Below, piece by piece: positions 22,415 to 34,441 of a stretch of DNA of 64,000 nucleotides. How positions within the stretch are numbered: the stretch's first letter is position 1; the number at the start of each line of letters is the position of its first letter. The position numbers and the translations under genes were made by a program. Below the pieces are notes generated by a model. That model did not search any database and was not told the DNA's origin. It saw only the letters and a program-made list of their open reading frames with translations. This DNA comes from Adiantum capillus-veneris (Eukaryota > Streptophyta > Polypodiopsida > Polypodiales > Pteridaceae), in NCBI GenBank assembly GCA_014529385.2, contig CM043959.1:50373122-50437121 (forward strand). Reading direction: 5' to 3'.

Positions 22415-24850
22415 ATGAGTAGTGATGAGGATGTGGAGCCGTCCAACCGAAATACCTATCTCTCAACAAGGATCTTATGTCCTTGTAATCAATGCAAGCA
22501 TGTTGTGCGACGGACAAGACGCGTTTCTTTGCAGCATGTTTGCGAATTTGGAGAGTTCGATCCATCTATTATAGATCAAGTTGTTGACAATTATAATCGT
22601 CGGATTCTGACGCTGGTCAATAGGCAGTAATCTTGCAACCCAATAGACATGTTCGCATGCACTTTGGTCAAGCAGCATACGCAAGGCCACAAGATGTAGC
22701 CTCTAACAGCTCGGAGGATAATCATGCAGAGCACATTCCCAGCGAGGCAATGTTTGAGCCCGAGATCGATGAAATGATCGAGACGATCATGCATTCAGAA
22801 AGGCAATCTATGATGATATGAAAAGTGAAGCCGATACGCCATTGATTGATGGAGCACGATTGTCTAGATTGAAGGCGCTCTTGGTTCTTCTCAGCATGCA
22901 TGCAAAGTTTGGATGGAGTGACACTAGCGTCACAACGCTTTTCAGGTAATCTATTACAATGTGTTTACTTTAATAAAAAACTCTAGATGTACAATGATTT
23001 GACAGATTACTTACACAATTGTACCGCATTTTTTCACTGTGTAGATTTCTCAAAGAGCACATGATGCCAGATTCCAGAGAGGAAGCAAAGAGATCTTGCA
23101 AAACTTGGGGATGGATTACAATTCGATTCACGCTTGTCCTAATGACTGAATTCTTTTCAGAGGGGAATACATAGACATGGAGAAGTGTACGAATGTGATT
23201 TCGAGAGATATCGAGTAGATCTCCACGGAATAAAAATTCCACAAAAGGTTTTGCGATAGCTTCCTCTGCTTCCTCGCATCAAGCGTTTCTTTGAATGTAA
23301 GTCCATGGCCACCCTAGCATCATGGAATGAGGAGAATAAATCTTCGGATGGTGTGCTATGGATTCTTGCAGATTGCGCAGCCTGGAAACATATAGACAAA
23401 ACATGGTCGGATTTTGTCAGGGAAGCTCAAAATTTGCGCCTAAGCCTGGCTATGGATGGCGTAAATCAATATCTTACGGTGTATGGCCCGTTGTCATCGT
23501 CAACTACAACATTCCCCCGTGGTTGACTACCAAGAAGGGGCACCTATGGCTAAGCTTGATTGTGCCGGGGCTGTATAAAGTGAAGAATATGGATGTGTAT
23601 CTTCGTCCACTATCGGAAGAGCTACAACAATTGTGGATTGTCATAGAAGTGGTGGATATGAGGTGACACACATGTCGACGAAATGCTTTGATCAAAGGCA
23701 TTCTAATGTGGATCATGCATGACTATCCCGAACTAACAGAATGCTCTGGTGATTTACACTCAAACTCAAACACTGTAAATCTTGGATTTTCTCAAGATTA
23801 TCTATTGTCATGTGTATATATGCAGGGATTCATACAAGCAAATACAGAGCATCTGTCACATGTGGACCTATACTGAATGCACGTCGGGTGCACTCATTGA
23901 AGAATCATGTGTTACGCGACAACTTTTTGGGAAGAGAGCCACCGAGGATGTCTGGACAAGCATGGCTAGAGCAGAAGGAGATGTGTGATGATAGTTTGCC
24001 CCCAGGGATGAAGAGACTCTCTATGGTACGAGTTACCATATTGGCCCCGACTTTTGATCAATCACTTGCTCAACCCAATGCACATATTTAGGAGTGTGGC
24101 TGTAGGACCATCTGACCAGTAACAAAGATACTTTGGGAGCCAGGGTTGACCTTAGAAATGTGGATCATATGGAGAAATATTGGCCCGCAGATAGCATCTG
24201 ATGGATTGATAAAACTTCCTAAAGTGCCATGGATTTTCACAGGAGTCCAAGATTGCAAAGTAAAAGAGACCATTCGATCTGTGCGGACCCCGACTGGCGT
24301 AATGCACTCGCTCTGAATGTGTTTTACTAAAGAAGGAAAGCTTACCGGTATGAAGTCACACGGCTGGCATAAAATGTGTCAGGTATGTTTGAAGTGGAAT
24401 ATATCATAGTGGGAATCGTGTAACAAATTCGTGTGTGGACTTTAATATCATTGCTTCACGTGTTTTTCAGTTTATTTTACGGGTGGCCATTGAGGTATGT
24501 TTGTCTCTTGACATCCGTAACACAATCTACAAACTTGCGAAGTTGGTGCAATGGATCTTACAAAAGGAGATCAATGTAGACTCCGTACCATTCGCCAAAC
24601 TAAACGCTGCAGAGGTTGTGTGCATGTTTGAGAAACACTTTCCTATTACCATGCTAACCATTTCGGTGCATCTTCTTGTTCAAATATTTGATGAGGTGGA
24701 AATAGCTGGCACAGTACATTCTAGATGGATGTTCTTTTTAGAACGTTTGATGACAACTCTCAAGGGATATGTGCGTTAGAAGGCACGCCCGGAGGGTAGC
24801 ATGGCAGAAGGTTAGCTGGTATCAGAGTCCCTAGTTTACATTGGAGAGTG
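22415..24850 (+). pseudogene. CACTA-1 transposase, tnp2 type, inactive
   Basis: ATG at 22415. The N-terminal frame has the transposase-associated domain 'ILCPCNQCKHVVRRTRR...HVCEFGEF' (CxxC and a conserved His). An apparent 99-bp intron with GT at 22946 and AG at 23043-23044 follows 'VTTLFR' and is shared with CACTA-2. Downstream pieces match the Tnp2 core: 'LWILADCAAWKHID', 'VWPVVIVNYNIPPW', 'LIVPGLYKVKNMDVYLRPL', and then 'DEVEIAGTVHSRWMFFLERL' and 'TTLKGYVR' followed by ARPEGSMAEG, the conserved C-terminal block. Several stops and frame changes are present, so the gene is not functional. The enzyme would cut and move the element. Well over half the usual tnp2 length is recognisable. Confidence 0.85.
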
Positions 24851-25254
24851 GATAGACGGATTTGATATATGTATCATGAGATAACGTGTATACGTCTTTT
24901 TGTAACTATTGGAAAACCATGTATATTTTCTTAATTATGACAATGGTGTTGTAACTATTATATTTGCAAAGTTTAACAATCAAGTGATTTCGCCTATGAT
25001 GTGTACAATTGTCATTGATTTACTTCCATCAATTTACTTTTGTCAGTTTTGTATCTTTATTGTGCAAACAATACTATGGATAATGGTGTTAATGGTGATA
25101 TTCTCTTAAAGGTGACTACTTTGGGTCTATACCCAAGCTTGCACTTTCTTTCAAAGGTGAATCTGGGCTTATCTTGGATTTATTTAGGAATACTCTACTA
25201 TTGAAACATTCAATATGGTTGATGGGTGGCAGGGCATTCAATGCCCTACCACCA

Positions 25255-25527
25255 AAATTTTTTACTCTCGGACGTCGCTATAAGCGTCACTATATAAGGC
25301 TGTTCAGCGTTGCTATGAATGTCGTTATAGGTAGCCTGTAAGCGTCGCTATGGTCTTTGCTATATAGAGACGACCATAGCGACGATATAGCGACAATATA
25401 TCGACGCTTATAGCGACATTCTCATATCGATGCTATTAGCGACGGTCTTAGTGACGCCAGGGAGTATAAAAACCCAATATATTTTCGTCGCTAAAAACGT
25501 CACAAGTGCACACAACCTCTTGTAGTG
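25255..25527 (-). repeat. Right subterminal array and terminal inverted repeat of CACTA-1
   Basis: Many direct and inverted copies of 'gtcgctata/tatagcgac' lie at 25265-25460, and the terminal repeat, whose inverse begins CACTACAAGAGG, ends at 25527. The base after it starts 'att', the right target duplication candidate; no left partner can be checked. Confidence 0.8.
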
Positions 25528-26219
25528 ATTCAAAATTGCTACAAATTTTATTTCTGAGGATTGATTCTTGTTAATTGTGATTGTTTTGTGTTAAGAAGAA
25601 TATGATTAGTGTTTTGTGTGGTGTTTATTGCTAATTGATATAATGAATCATTGATTACGTTTTCTTGTTGATTCGTTTTTTGACACCCTAAACTTTGTCT
25701 CAATTTTTATGGGTCTTCTATTCAGAATTTGGAGAAACGAGAAAAGCGCAATGCCATGACACTATTGATCCAAAACTTGTTCGTCTCCTTGAGCTCTTCG
25801 ATTTGAGTTCTAGGTTTGCGTCAATCGGAGTTCGCAGCATAAAGTTATATTGTTTTTACTATAATTGAGCTTGACACAGCTTTTGTCCTTGTGCATCTTC
25901 ATGAAGCATCCACGATTGTTTTTCTGATTTTGGCATCAACTTTTTTGAGCAAATTTAGCTTTTTGCTATTCGTATTGTGGCCGTCAATCTTGCGTCTCAC
26001 GTCACTCTATTTTGAGGACTCTTTTATTATCAATGTCTCCTTTTTCTTGCTTTTTTGGGTGATGTCTCTCACATCTTTGGACGTTTATTGAGCATTCTTC
26101 TTGCGTTTATTGTTGACAGAACACATTCATCATATTTCTCTCGTTCTCAATTGTAGCCTTCACCATATATGGTGTGCAGATTCTGCGATCTTATCTTATA
26201 CGTTTTCTTGCAACTAGAT
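25528..26219. other. Stretch between CACTA-1 and the copia-1 gag
   Basis: T-rich DNA with no recognisable gene. It should hold the leader of copia-1, but no copy of the copia-1 LTR (TGTTGGAGC...) or primer-binding site is seen. Either the 5' LTR lies farther left and CACTA-1 entered between, or it has been lost. Confidence 0.4.
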
Positions 26220-26221
26220 AT

Positions 26222-27200
26222 GGCTATGACTATTCTCATCAATGGCTTTTCTTCTGGCCAGCGTTCTATTCCTCCGTTCCAAGGCGAAGGATTTCTAGGC
26301 TAGAAAGCAAAGATGTTGTTAATTCTTGAAGGCGCTGAACTCTTTGAAGTTGTCCTTGGAAATCATGTTTGTTCACCTTAGCCTATTGATATGGATCATG
26401 ATAACGTGCTTATCACTGAAGGACCTATATTTGAAGATTGGAATGTTGGGTATATGGATTGGCAACGATGTGATAAAGTAGCTTGTTGGTATATTTTTTC
26501 TGCCCTTACTGATTTCTTTTTGCTTGATATGTATGAACTACCTACTTCCCACAACGTATGAAAGTACCTTATTTCAAACTTTCAAAAGAAATCTGTTACA
26601 GAAGTAATTTATTTGAGAGGGTTTCTTAACCAGTTACAATATGAAGTTGGTACTACCATAACGGGACATATTGATTCTTTCAAATCTATTATTAATCAAC
26701 TTGATGTTGGCGGTGATCCTGTTCCACAAAAACAACTTGTTACACTTCTCCTTGATACGATGAATGACTCTTCTTAATTATGATAACATTGTTACCATTC
26801 TCTCTAATGAAGATGGTCTTGATTTTGACCAAGCTTGCATGTCTTTAATTGAATACTCTCAATGTCAAGAACGACGTAATGCTGGTCATGATACAGCTAT
26901 GATTTCACAAGAGGAGACTGAGTCACAACAGATGTAATCTGCTTTTTATGCTCGAAGGCGTCCATTTCAACAAGAAAACTGCAGAGGTGTCCGTCGCGGA
27001 AATATTTTCTCTTGTCTCAAATTTTCTAATAAGCAATGTTCTTATTGTAACAGAAATGGCCATACTGAAGATGATTGTTGGGCACTTCAATATGATGAAG
27101 AACACAATATTACCACGAAACAACCACGTTTATGTAGAGACTCTTCTTCTTCTTCTTGTGAATATTGTGGACGGTCTGATCATCCCACTCATATGTGCTA
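26222..27200 (+). pseudogene. Copia-1 gag with two zinc knuckles
   Basis: Starts near an ATG at 26222 ('MAMTILINGFSSGQRSIPPF'). The middle has 'GFLNQLQYEVGTTITGHIDS' and 'VLLDT/LLLDTMNDS'-like text typical of the copia gag (UBN2) domain. Two CX2CX4HX4C knuckles follow in the same frame: CSYCNRNGHTEDDC at 27037-27078 and CEYCGRSDHPTHMC at 27157-27198. Such knuckles bind element RNA for packaging. Broken fossil. Confidence 0.8.
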
Positions 27201-27309
27201 TAAGCGTCAATTTGACAGAGATCGTAATAGGGCATATGCTACTGAACATCAAAACAATATTGTACCAGAAACAAGTTGCGTCCTATTTTCAGTTGCTCTA
27301 GAAAGAATA

Positions 27310-27640
27310 CTTCATGTACGTGGTGGATCACTTTTTATTATCGATTCTTGTGCTACACGAAATATGACATATCAGTCTAAGTGGCTCCATAACTATCCTA
27401 AGTGGCTCCATAACTATCATCCACTATCAGTTCAACGTGTCGTTTATCTTGCTAATGATACGACTTGTCAAGTAAAGGGTATTAGAGATTTATATCTTGG
27501 TACCTTATCTTCTTCCACTCAAATTTTGGGAGGAGTATTACATGTACCAAATCTTCAACGTAATCTTGTTTCAGTTGTTGCTAGTCTTGTTGATCTTGGT
27601 CCCTTTGTTGGATTTGATCATACCAAATGTTGAATTGAGA
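27310..27640 (+). pseudogene. Copia-1 protease remnant
   Basis: Reads 'FIIDSCATRNMTY' at the position of the aspartic protease active site, followed by 'VYLANDTTCQVKGIRDLYLG' and 'LGGVLHVPNLQRNLVSV', the typical copia sequence between protease and integrase. It would process the gag-pol polyprotein. Broken fossil. Confidence 0.8.
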
Positions 27641-27779
27641 AAGATGGATAAACTATAGCCACTGCTCCTCGAAATGGTAATTTTTTTGAACTCTCTCTCA
27701 ATGATGCTGTAGAAAATGTTGTCACTGCTCCAGGTAATCATATTGCAAAGTATGACATCATCATTTAGTTCATGCTGAT

Positions 27780-28600
27780 TTCTAAAAACTCCTTGATCTT
27801 CAGCGTCGTGATCTTGTTCATGGCATGGATCTTAAAGCTCATCCCCATATGGGAGTTTGTGAGTTTTTTTCTCTTGGGAAACATAATCGTAAACCCTTTT
27901 CTCTTTCAAATACAACTCATTCTCATGACATATTGGATCTTGTTTATACTGATATATGTGGACCTCTACCTTCTTCGAGATCACAATATTGCTACTTCAT
28001 TACTTTCAATGATGATTTCTCACGGTATACGATTGTATTTCTACTTAGACAAAAATTTGAGGCCTTATTTGTTTTCAAACAATTCCACAAGGCTGCGGAA
28101 CTTCAAACTGGTTGTCCTTAAGAAGCTTCGTAGTGATAATGGAGGCGAATATGTTTCTTGAGAGTTTGTGAGTTAGTGTGCTGACAATGGAATTCATCAT
28201 GAACACACTATTTCATATTCACCTCAACAGAACGGCATTGCTGAATGAAAGAATCGCACTATTCTCAATGTTGTAAGATGTATGTTGATTCATTCTGGTT
28301 TATCTCTTTTTTTTCGGGATGAAGCTACTTTTACAACAATATTTATTTAGAATCATCTTCCTACTTTTGCACCCTCCGGTAAGATACCCATCACAGCATG
28401 GACATGTGACATTCCTTCTGTATCTCATTTCCGAACCTTTAGATGTATTGCTTATAGTCATGTTTTCAAAGAAACACAAACAAAGCTTGATGCTCTTGGT
28501 ATTGAAGTTATTTTTATTGGATATTTTGACACTTCCAAAGGATACAAATTCTATTACCCTTCCTCCAAGAAAGTAATTGTGAATCGTGATACTACTTTTA
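27780..28600 (+). pseudogene. Copia-1 integrase remnant
   Basis: Reads 'LDLVYTDICGPLPSSR', 'FITFNDDFSRYTIVFLL' and 'LRSDNGGEYVS', the three blocks carrying the first two catalytic Asp residues and surroundings of copia integrase, followed by 'SPQQNGIAE'-like text near 28220-28250. Broken fossil. Confidence 0.85.
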
Positions 28601-28889
28601 ACGAACAGCTTATGGGGGCTCATGGTCCATGGATGATTTTGATGATACTAAATCATTGCTTCAGGCTTTTTCATTTCTTTCAGATGATGAAACTCTTACT
28701 ATAGAGCAGATTTTCTCTTCAAAAACCATCCATTCCGAATGTTGCGAATGATGAGATTGATATTTTTGTTGATCTGCCTATTGATTTTGAACATGTCTCA
28801 TGTCATGTTTATGATGATGAAATTGTTGATAATGGTTTCTCTACTTCTACAGATCCCATTACTTATGATAAAGCTATCTCTTCACCACA

Positions 28890-29560
28890 AAAGGATCAAT
28901 GGCAAGAGGCTATGGAAGCAGAGTACAATTCTCTTATCTCTAAAGGTACATGGATACTAACTGAACTACCTCCTCTTAGTCGTACAACTATTAGGTGTAA
29001 GTGGTTGTATAAGACAAAAGTAAAAGCAGATGGATCTTTTGACAAGCTCAAGGCACGTTTAGTTGCAAAAGGTTACTCCCAAGTAGCTGGTTTTGATTAT
29101 CAAGAGACCTTTCCACCAGTTGTTTGTATTACAAGTGTTCGAGTTTTTTTGACATTTGCTATTCAATTTGATTTAGAAGCTCATCAAATGGATGTGTGAA
29201 CTGCTTTTCTTAATGGTGACTTGGAAGAGGAAATTTATATGGAACAACCAGAAGTGTTTGTTATTCCAGGTAAAGAAGACCTTGTTGCTCAACTCCATAA
29301 GGCACTATATGGTCTCAAATAAGCTTCACGAGCTTGGTATACAAAATTTGATCTTTTTCTTATCTCTAAAGGAATCATATCTTGCTCTTCAGACACCAAC
29401 TTATACATAAAACACCAAGGTAATAGTTTTGTGATTCTTGCTCTTTATGTGGATGATACTATCCTTGTTTCCAATGAATTGGGATTTCTTTAGCAAGTGA
29501 GAAAGTTATTGTCTTCTGCATTTGATATGGTGGATTTTAGAGAGATTCACTCATGTCATG
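28890..29560 (+). pseudogene. Copia-1 reverse transcriptase remnant
   Basis: Begins 'EAEYNSLISKGTWILTELPP', then 'CKWLYKTKVKADGSFDKLKA', 'LVAKGYSQVAGFDYQETFPP', then 'LHKALYGLK' near 29300 and 'ILALYVDDTILVSNE' near 29440, the YVDD catalytic block of copia RT. It is followed by the RNase H connection, into which the TIR element is inserted. Broken fossil. Confidence 0.88.
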
Positions 29561-29846
29561 GCATTCAAATCCAATGGAACCGTATAAAAGCTATTTTATT
29601 CCTTTGACAATCAAAATTTATTGCAAATACTATTCAAAAATCTGGTATGGAATCTGCACATTTGGCAAACACACCTTGTCTTGCGAGCTCTACGAAAAAC
29701 ACTTCTGACAATGGCCGTCAACTTGTCACAAATCAATCTTATGCTAACTTGATTGGATGTCTTCAGTTTGTTGGCATGAACACTCGTCCTGATATTTTGT
29801 TTGTTGCTAATTATGTCGGAAAACATCTTGCACGTCCTTCTCTTAA

Positions 29847-30979
29847 CACTAGGTTGGTAATGGGACACTTTTATGTCCTGGGACACTTTTATGTCCTCTT
29901 AAGTGACCATTTTCCTTGAATTATGTCAAGAGTTTCAAAATGGATTTTGAGGTGCTATCCATCTAGAAAGTTGTCTCATGAGCTGAAAAAAACTCGACAT
30001 TTTTTTGGAATATCAATTCCATCTTTAACCTTGTCCTTGCACAACATTTCACAACCTAAACTGTGTGAAAAAACGGGTCCTGTTTTTGGCTTTTTTCAAC
30101 TTTTTGCAATTATACCACTCTAGAATTCATGTTTGTGAGGTCTATAATGCTAGAGAACTATCTTTAGTAGTCCTCAACATGTCCTGATGCTTCTAGGGAG
30201 AAATAAATATTAAAGTTGTAAGTTATGACCAAACTACAAAAATTGTCAAATCCTGTTTTTTAGCCAATTTTAGCTCTTCTATGATTTTTTTGGTGGATTT
30301 CATGATATCCAAATGCATTTTTTATTTTCTATATCGCATATTGTAACATAAAGCTAATTTTCTATGGGATTCTACAACTCATAATGTTGAGCCCAGTTTT
30401 TTTCATGTTTGCTGTATTTAGCACTTCATCTTTGTCCCCAAGATTCCCCTTGGTAAGAGATGTAGTATTCTTTTGACATGCTCCATGGCTCCTTATGAAC
30501 ATAAAGGACAATAGGAAACTAAGAAAACATGCATATATTATTTGTATTGAGCGTGGCTATAGAAACTTTGATGATAGGTTTGCAGAATGGTAAAAATTCA
30601 ACTTTTTTGTACCTATTTATTTTGGCAAAACAAAAAATAGTGAGTGAGAAGCAATCATATGTTCTGATCACCAACCCATTGAAGTTAACTAGGGAATTTA
30701 TCTCAAGCCCTACAAAATTCCCTAATCTTATTTTTATGCAACAAAACGTAAGAAATGACTGTTTTGATGAAAATGCACTGGTCCATCAACTTTGGAGGCT
30801 TGGTGTGACCTAAAGATGAGAAATTTTACAAGTTTATGATTTTTTCCATGTGTAGTAGGCCTTGAACTATAACCTCATCAAAGGATTTTACAAAATGAGT
30901 GGATCTACTATGATTTTGGAGGTTTTTTTCAAAACCCTGAAAGGACACTTTTATGTCCTGTTAGGTTACCAACCTAGTG
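29847..30979. mobile_element. 1.13-kb non-autonomous TIR element (MITE-like) in copia-1, TTAA target duplication
   Basis: The left end CACTAGGTTGGTAA (29847-29860) and right end TTACCAACCTAGTG (30966-30979) are perfect inverses, and TTAA flanks both sides (29843-29846 and 30980-30983). Just inside lie copies of the 17-bp partial palindrome 'ggacacttttatgtcct': two at the left (about 29862-29893) and one at the right (about 30944-30960). No transposase is recognisable in the AT-rich interior. The CACTAG start recalls CACTA elements, but these make 3-bp duplications; TTAA is the piggyBac-type target, and because TTAA is its own inverse a 3-bp TTA or TAA duplication cannot be excluded. Class is therefore open. 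It entered after copia-1 was in place. Confidence 0.85.
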
Positions 30980-30983
30980 TTAA

Positions 30984-31575
30984 GCATTGGTCTGTAGCAA
31001 AGCGTTTATTGAAATACTTGAAAGGCACTACATATTTTGGTTTGGTCTATCGACGACAACTTACATCGGATTCTGTACAATTTCTTTCTCTTTTGGGTTA
31101 CACAGATGATGCAGACTCGGCAAGATCACATTTATCTATTCGATCTACTAGTGGAAATTGATTCTTTGTAAATGGTTGTCTTGTTTCTTGGACTAGCAAA
31201 AAACAACATTGTGTTACAATTTCTACGACTGAGTTAGAATATGTTGTGGCATCACTTGCATCTCGTGAGTTGATCTGGCTTCAAAAAATTTTGGTTGATA
31301 TTGGTCACCCTCCTCTTTCTATCACACACTTGCGGTGTGAGAACCAAAGTGCTACTAGTTTTGCAAAAGACTATGTTTAACATAATAATTCAAAGCACAT
31401 TGCTGTCCATTATCATTATGTCAGGTATGAAGTACGCAAAGGAACCATTATGGTTGAACACTGTCCAAGTGACCAGATGATTGCGGACATTCTTACCAAA
31501 GGCCTCAACGAGTCACGTTTCATCCTCTTGCGCTCGGAGCTTGGAGTTGCTTCAGCCTCACTCTTTCTAGATTAG
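30984..31575 (+). pseudogene. Copia-1 RNase H remnant
   Basis: Reads 'KHWSVAKRLLKYLKGTTYFG', then 'DSARSHLSIRSTSGN', 'GCLVSWTSKKQHCVTISTTE', 'SLASRELIWLQKIL', and ends with 'HCPSDQMIADILTKGLN' near 31460-31510, the standard end of copia pol. RNase H removes the RNA strand during DNA synthesis. Broken fossil. Confidence 0.88.
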
Positions 31576-31823
31576 CTTCTCTGATATTGTAATAGATTTG
31601 TACATATGGCATTGTAATCCTATAGGTAGCATGCACTATACACACTCCACATTTGCACATTGTGATCTCTGAGTCATTTATATATTTGTACATGGATACA
31701 CAATTCACTTTCACATCATCCTTGCTGGTTCATATTTTCACATTGTATAGGGGTTGGGGTTTTTCCCTTGAACTCCCTAAGGGGTTTTTCATCCAAAGCT
31801 AGAGACTTTTGTTTGAGTGGAGG

Positions 31824-31964
31824 TGTTGGAGCTATATATGGCTCACTCTACTCAACTTGGTCTCACCTATATATTTGTATCTTGTCCTCAATATGAATCA
31901 GTCTTTGGGAGCGTACAAGGTGTGTCTCTTGTATTGTCTCTCTCTTTCTCTCTACATCTCAACA
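31824..31964 (+). repeat. 3' LTR of copia-1 (about 141 bp)
   Basis: Begins TGTTGGAGC right after a purine-rich run 'gagtggagg' and ends TCTCAACA, giving the usual TGTTG...CAACA inverted ends. The length is short for a copia LTR. The partner LTR was not found, so the right edge is inferred from the end motif only. Confidence 0.6.
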
Positions 31965-32838
31965 ATTTTATTGTGTTACCTATCATAGGATACTACTCAA
32001 TCCTGTCTCTGTCAATATATAAGTGAGCTCCTCTAAAGTTCTCCCAGGATCCTCTTTGCATAAGTATTTGTAGATACCATCTAGACAAAATCACCCTCTA
32101 AAGTAAAAGTGTATCAGTATGCATAGGTGTTTGTGCCAGTCCGAGCTGTGTTCAACTGGAATGAGATGATAAACGTAAGGAGAGCATGATTTACTACTAC
32201 CCCAATAGGCATGGACCCGATTGCAAAGTCCTGAATAGAGGGTATGATACTGGGCATATACACATAGAATATCAATTTATATAGAATTAATCACTGGGTT
32301 TTCCATATATTCTATATAAAACTATAAAACTATAAAACTATAAAACTAAATGAATATATAGATCAATATGTATTTTCTATATAATTTGAATATGTGCGAC
32401 CTATGATATAGTTAACAATGCAAGATAATAATTACGATGCGGTATCTAGTCTACTTCATGATAGCCTTGAATATGCTATGGTGATGATTGAGAGTTCAAA
32501 TAGCAGGCTCAAATAGTGGAGTTATGAAAACTTATACCAATCCAAACTACCACATTGCCATCAACATCTAAGATAGTGTGTGCGTGGAGATACCTCACTC
32601 AATCTGTATGTTTATATGTGTGAATATATTGATGTGGGCAAATGTAGTGAGTTAGAATATACACATTAACCTATAACAAGAACAATTATAATACCCCTTG
32701 TATGATAGTATCCATGCATGTATACAAATCCATATGTACATAGAATATCAAGTTCTCAATAATTAAGCACTATATTTGTGTCACAAAATACTATAATATA
32801 GACACCAAAAGGTATTTTCTACATAATAATTTAATATA
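31965..32838. repeat. Diverged long tandem repeat, left block
   Basis: AT-rich DNA in which 'acatagaatatcaa' occurs at about 32264 and 32739, and 'tattttct-ataataattt-aata' occurs at about 32370 and 32813, giving a period near 475 bp. Shorter related units such as 'ctatgatat...gataataatta' recur inside. Four 'ctataaaa' units lie at about 32318-32346. The block is cut by CACTA-2 at 32839 and continues at 38167. Confidence 0.65.
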
Positions 32839-32925
32839 CACTACAAGAGCTACATCACATTAGCCACGCTCGCAGTGTATGCTCCTTCTCTCTCATGTTC
32901 CCTTTCCCTGTTTCTGTCTCTCTCC

Positions 32926-32963
<38 letters not shown>

Positions 32964-32971
32964 TTGTGTCT

Positions 32972-33028
<57 letters not shown>

Positions 33029-33106
33029 CACATGCATAAACAAAAAACACATACACACATACATGCATAAACAAAGAATGCATACACACACACACATTGA
33101 GAGAGG

Positions 33107-33155
<49 letters not shown>

Positions 33156-33230
33156 GAGAAAACAAAGAGAAAGAGAAAGAGGGAGAAAGAGAGAGAGAAT
33201 AAAAAACCAAAGAGAGAGAGAGAGGGAGAA
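32926..33230. repeat. Compound CT/AC/GA microsatellites in CACTA-2
   Basis: A CT run (32926-32943), AC run (32944-32964), long GA run (about 32973-33022), and more GA-rich DNA to about 33230. The last part matches CACTA-1 at 21164-21290. Confidence 0.95.
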
Positions 33231-33269
33231 GATGAAAGAGAGAGGTAAGGGGAGAAAATAAAGAGAGAG

Positions 33270-33695
33270 AGAGAGATTAGGTTAAGATTTTAATTAGATT
33301 TAAGATTATGTTAGATTACATTTAAATTTATGTTTATGTTGAGTTTAAGATTAGGTTATATTTAAATTTACATTAGATTAGATTTAAAATTAGGGCAAGA
33401 TTTAAGGTTAGCTAGCTATGTTAGATTTCAGTTAGATTACATTTAGGTTTAAGATTTAAGATTTTATTAGATTTAAGTTTATGTTGAGTTTAAGATTAGA
33501 TTAGATTTAAATTTAAGATTAAGACAAAATTTAAGATTAACCAGATTAAATTTAGATTTAAGTTAGATTACATTTAGGTTTAGGTTAGATTTAAGATTAG
33601 ATTAGATTTATGTTTATTTTGAGTTTAAGATTAGATTAGATCTAGATTTATGTTCGATTTAAGATTAGATTAGATTTAGGTTAGATTTTAGTGCA
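33270..33695. repeat. Left subterminal repeat array of CACTA-2
   Basis: Degenerate 'agatttaggttta / gattagattta' units aligned with 21300-21705 of CACTA-1. Inferred binding region for a TnpA-like protein. Confidence 0.75.
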
Positions 33696-34283
33696 TGTCA
33701 ATGAAGGCGCACTTTGCCCAAAGAGCAAACACTAGTTACACAACAATATGTATATTCCCATCAGAATTTGACACCAATTAACTCACACACTAACCATATT
33801 CAATTAGCCATGAATCACCACATGTTCAATTATGTTGGATTTAAGATTAGATTTTGGATTTAGTTTTTATATTAAAGTCTACCTTCGGGATTACGGTAAA
33901 AAAATTAGAGTTAGGCGAACGGTGATTCCTCTCTTCCTCTCTATGGATGCGACCTTAAGTTGGAAATCTTTGAACGGCATGATCCTCAGATTGGAGGCTA
34001 AGATATAATGTGCTAAGTAATCCCTCGAACAAAGATGTACTGTGAGAAGAGATGTTAAGATGCTGTGAGTTACTATAGCTAGAGAAGAGGCAAAGGGGTT
34101 TTGTCCACTACATGCACGTACTATCATGTAGACGTATGTGTGTAGATTTCCTGTACCCACAAATATAGGCATTGACCAATAAAGACAAGATTATAACCCG
34201 GTGGTTCTGATCTCCGTGCACCTCTAGACCGAGGTGTGCGGGGATTGGACATGAATAGAGAGTGTGAGGTAGTTTACAGTGTG

Positions 34284-34285
<2 letters not shown>

Positions 34286-34375
<90 letters not shown>
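34286..34375. repeat. (GA)n microsatellite in CACTA-2 leader
   Basis: Pure GA tract of about 90 bp, some 65 bp upstream of the transposase ATG, in the same place as in CACTA-1. Confidence 0.95.
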
Positions 34376-34378
<3 letters not shown>

Positions 34379-34441
34379 AAGACGGAGGATGCCAATAGAA
34401 GATTAAATTTATTTCCAAGTTATAAGGTTTTTACCTTCATT

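Larger units (their letters stand above)
21150..25527 (+). mobile_element. CACTA (En/Spm) DNA transposon, CACTA-1, left end lost
   Basis: The right end is clear: 25498-25527 reads as the inverse of CACTACAAGAGGTTGTGTGC. The element carries a tnp2-type transposase on the plus strand, an A/T-rich array of 'agatttaggtt' units on the left and an array of 'GTCGCTATA' units on the right, the usual CACTA architecture. It aligns along most of its length with CACTA-2 (32839-38166) in the same orientation. No CACTA-type left end is found: similarity to CACTA-2 starts at about 21150 and the expected terminal part is absent. Compared with CACTA-2 it keeps the transposase C-terminal part but lacks the second gene. 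Confidence 0.85.
26220..31964 (+). mobile_element. Ty1/copia element, copia-1, broken
   Basis: Plus-strand order gag, protease, integrase, reverse transcriptase, RNase H is that of Ty1/copia. It ends in an LTR at 31824-31964; a 5' LTR was not found. A 1133-bp TIR element is inserted between RT and RNase H (29847-30979). The element is broken with ten or more breaks. Its RT and RNase H blocks are still easy to read, so it is old but not ancient; without a second LTR the age cannot be measured. Confidence 0.88.

Noticed and set aside
24817-24827. TGGTATCAGAG, identical to the core of a tRNA-Met primer-binding site
   Set aside because: It lies inside the conserved C-terminal coding block of the CACTA-1 transposase, just after ARPEGSMAEG, where it simply encodes part of the following residues. 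No LTR edge is near.
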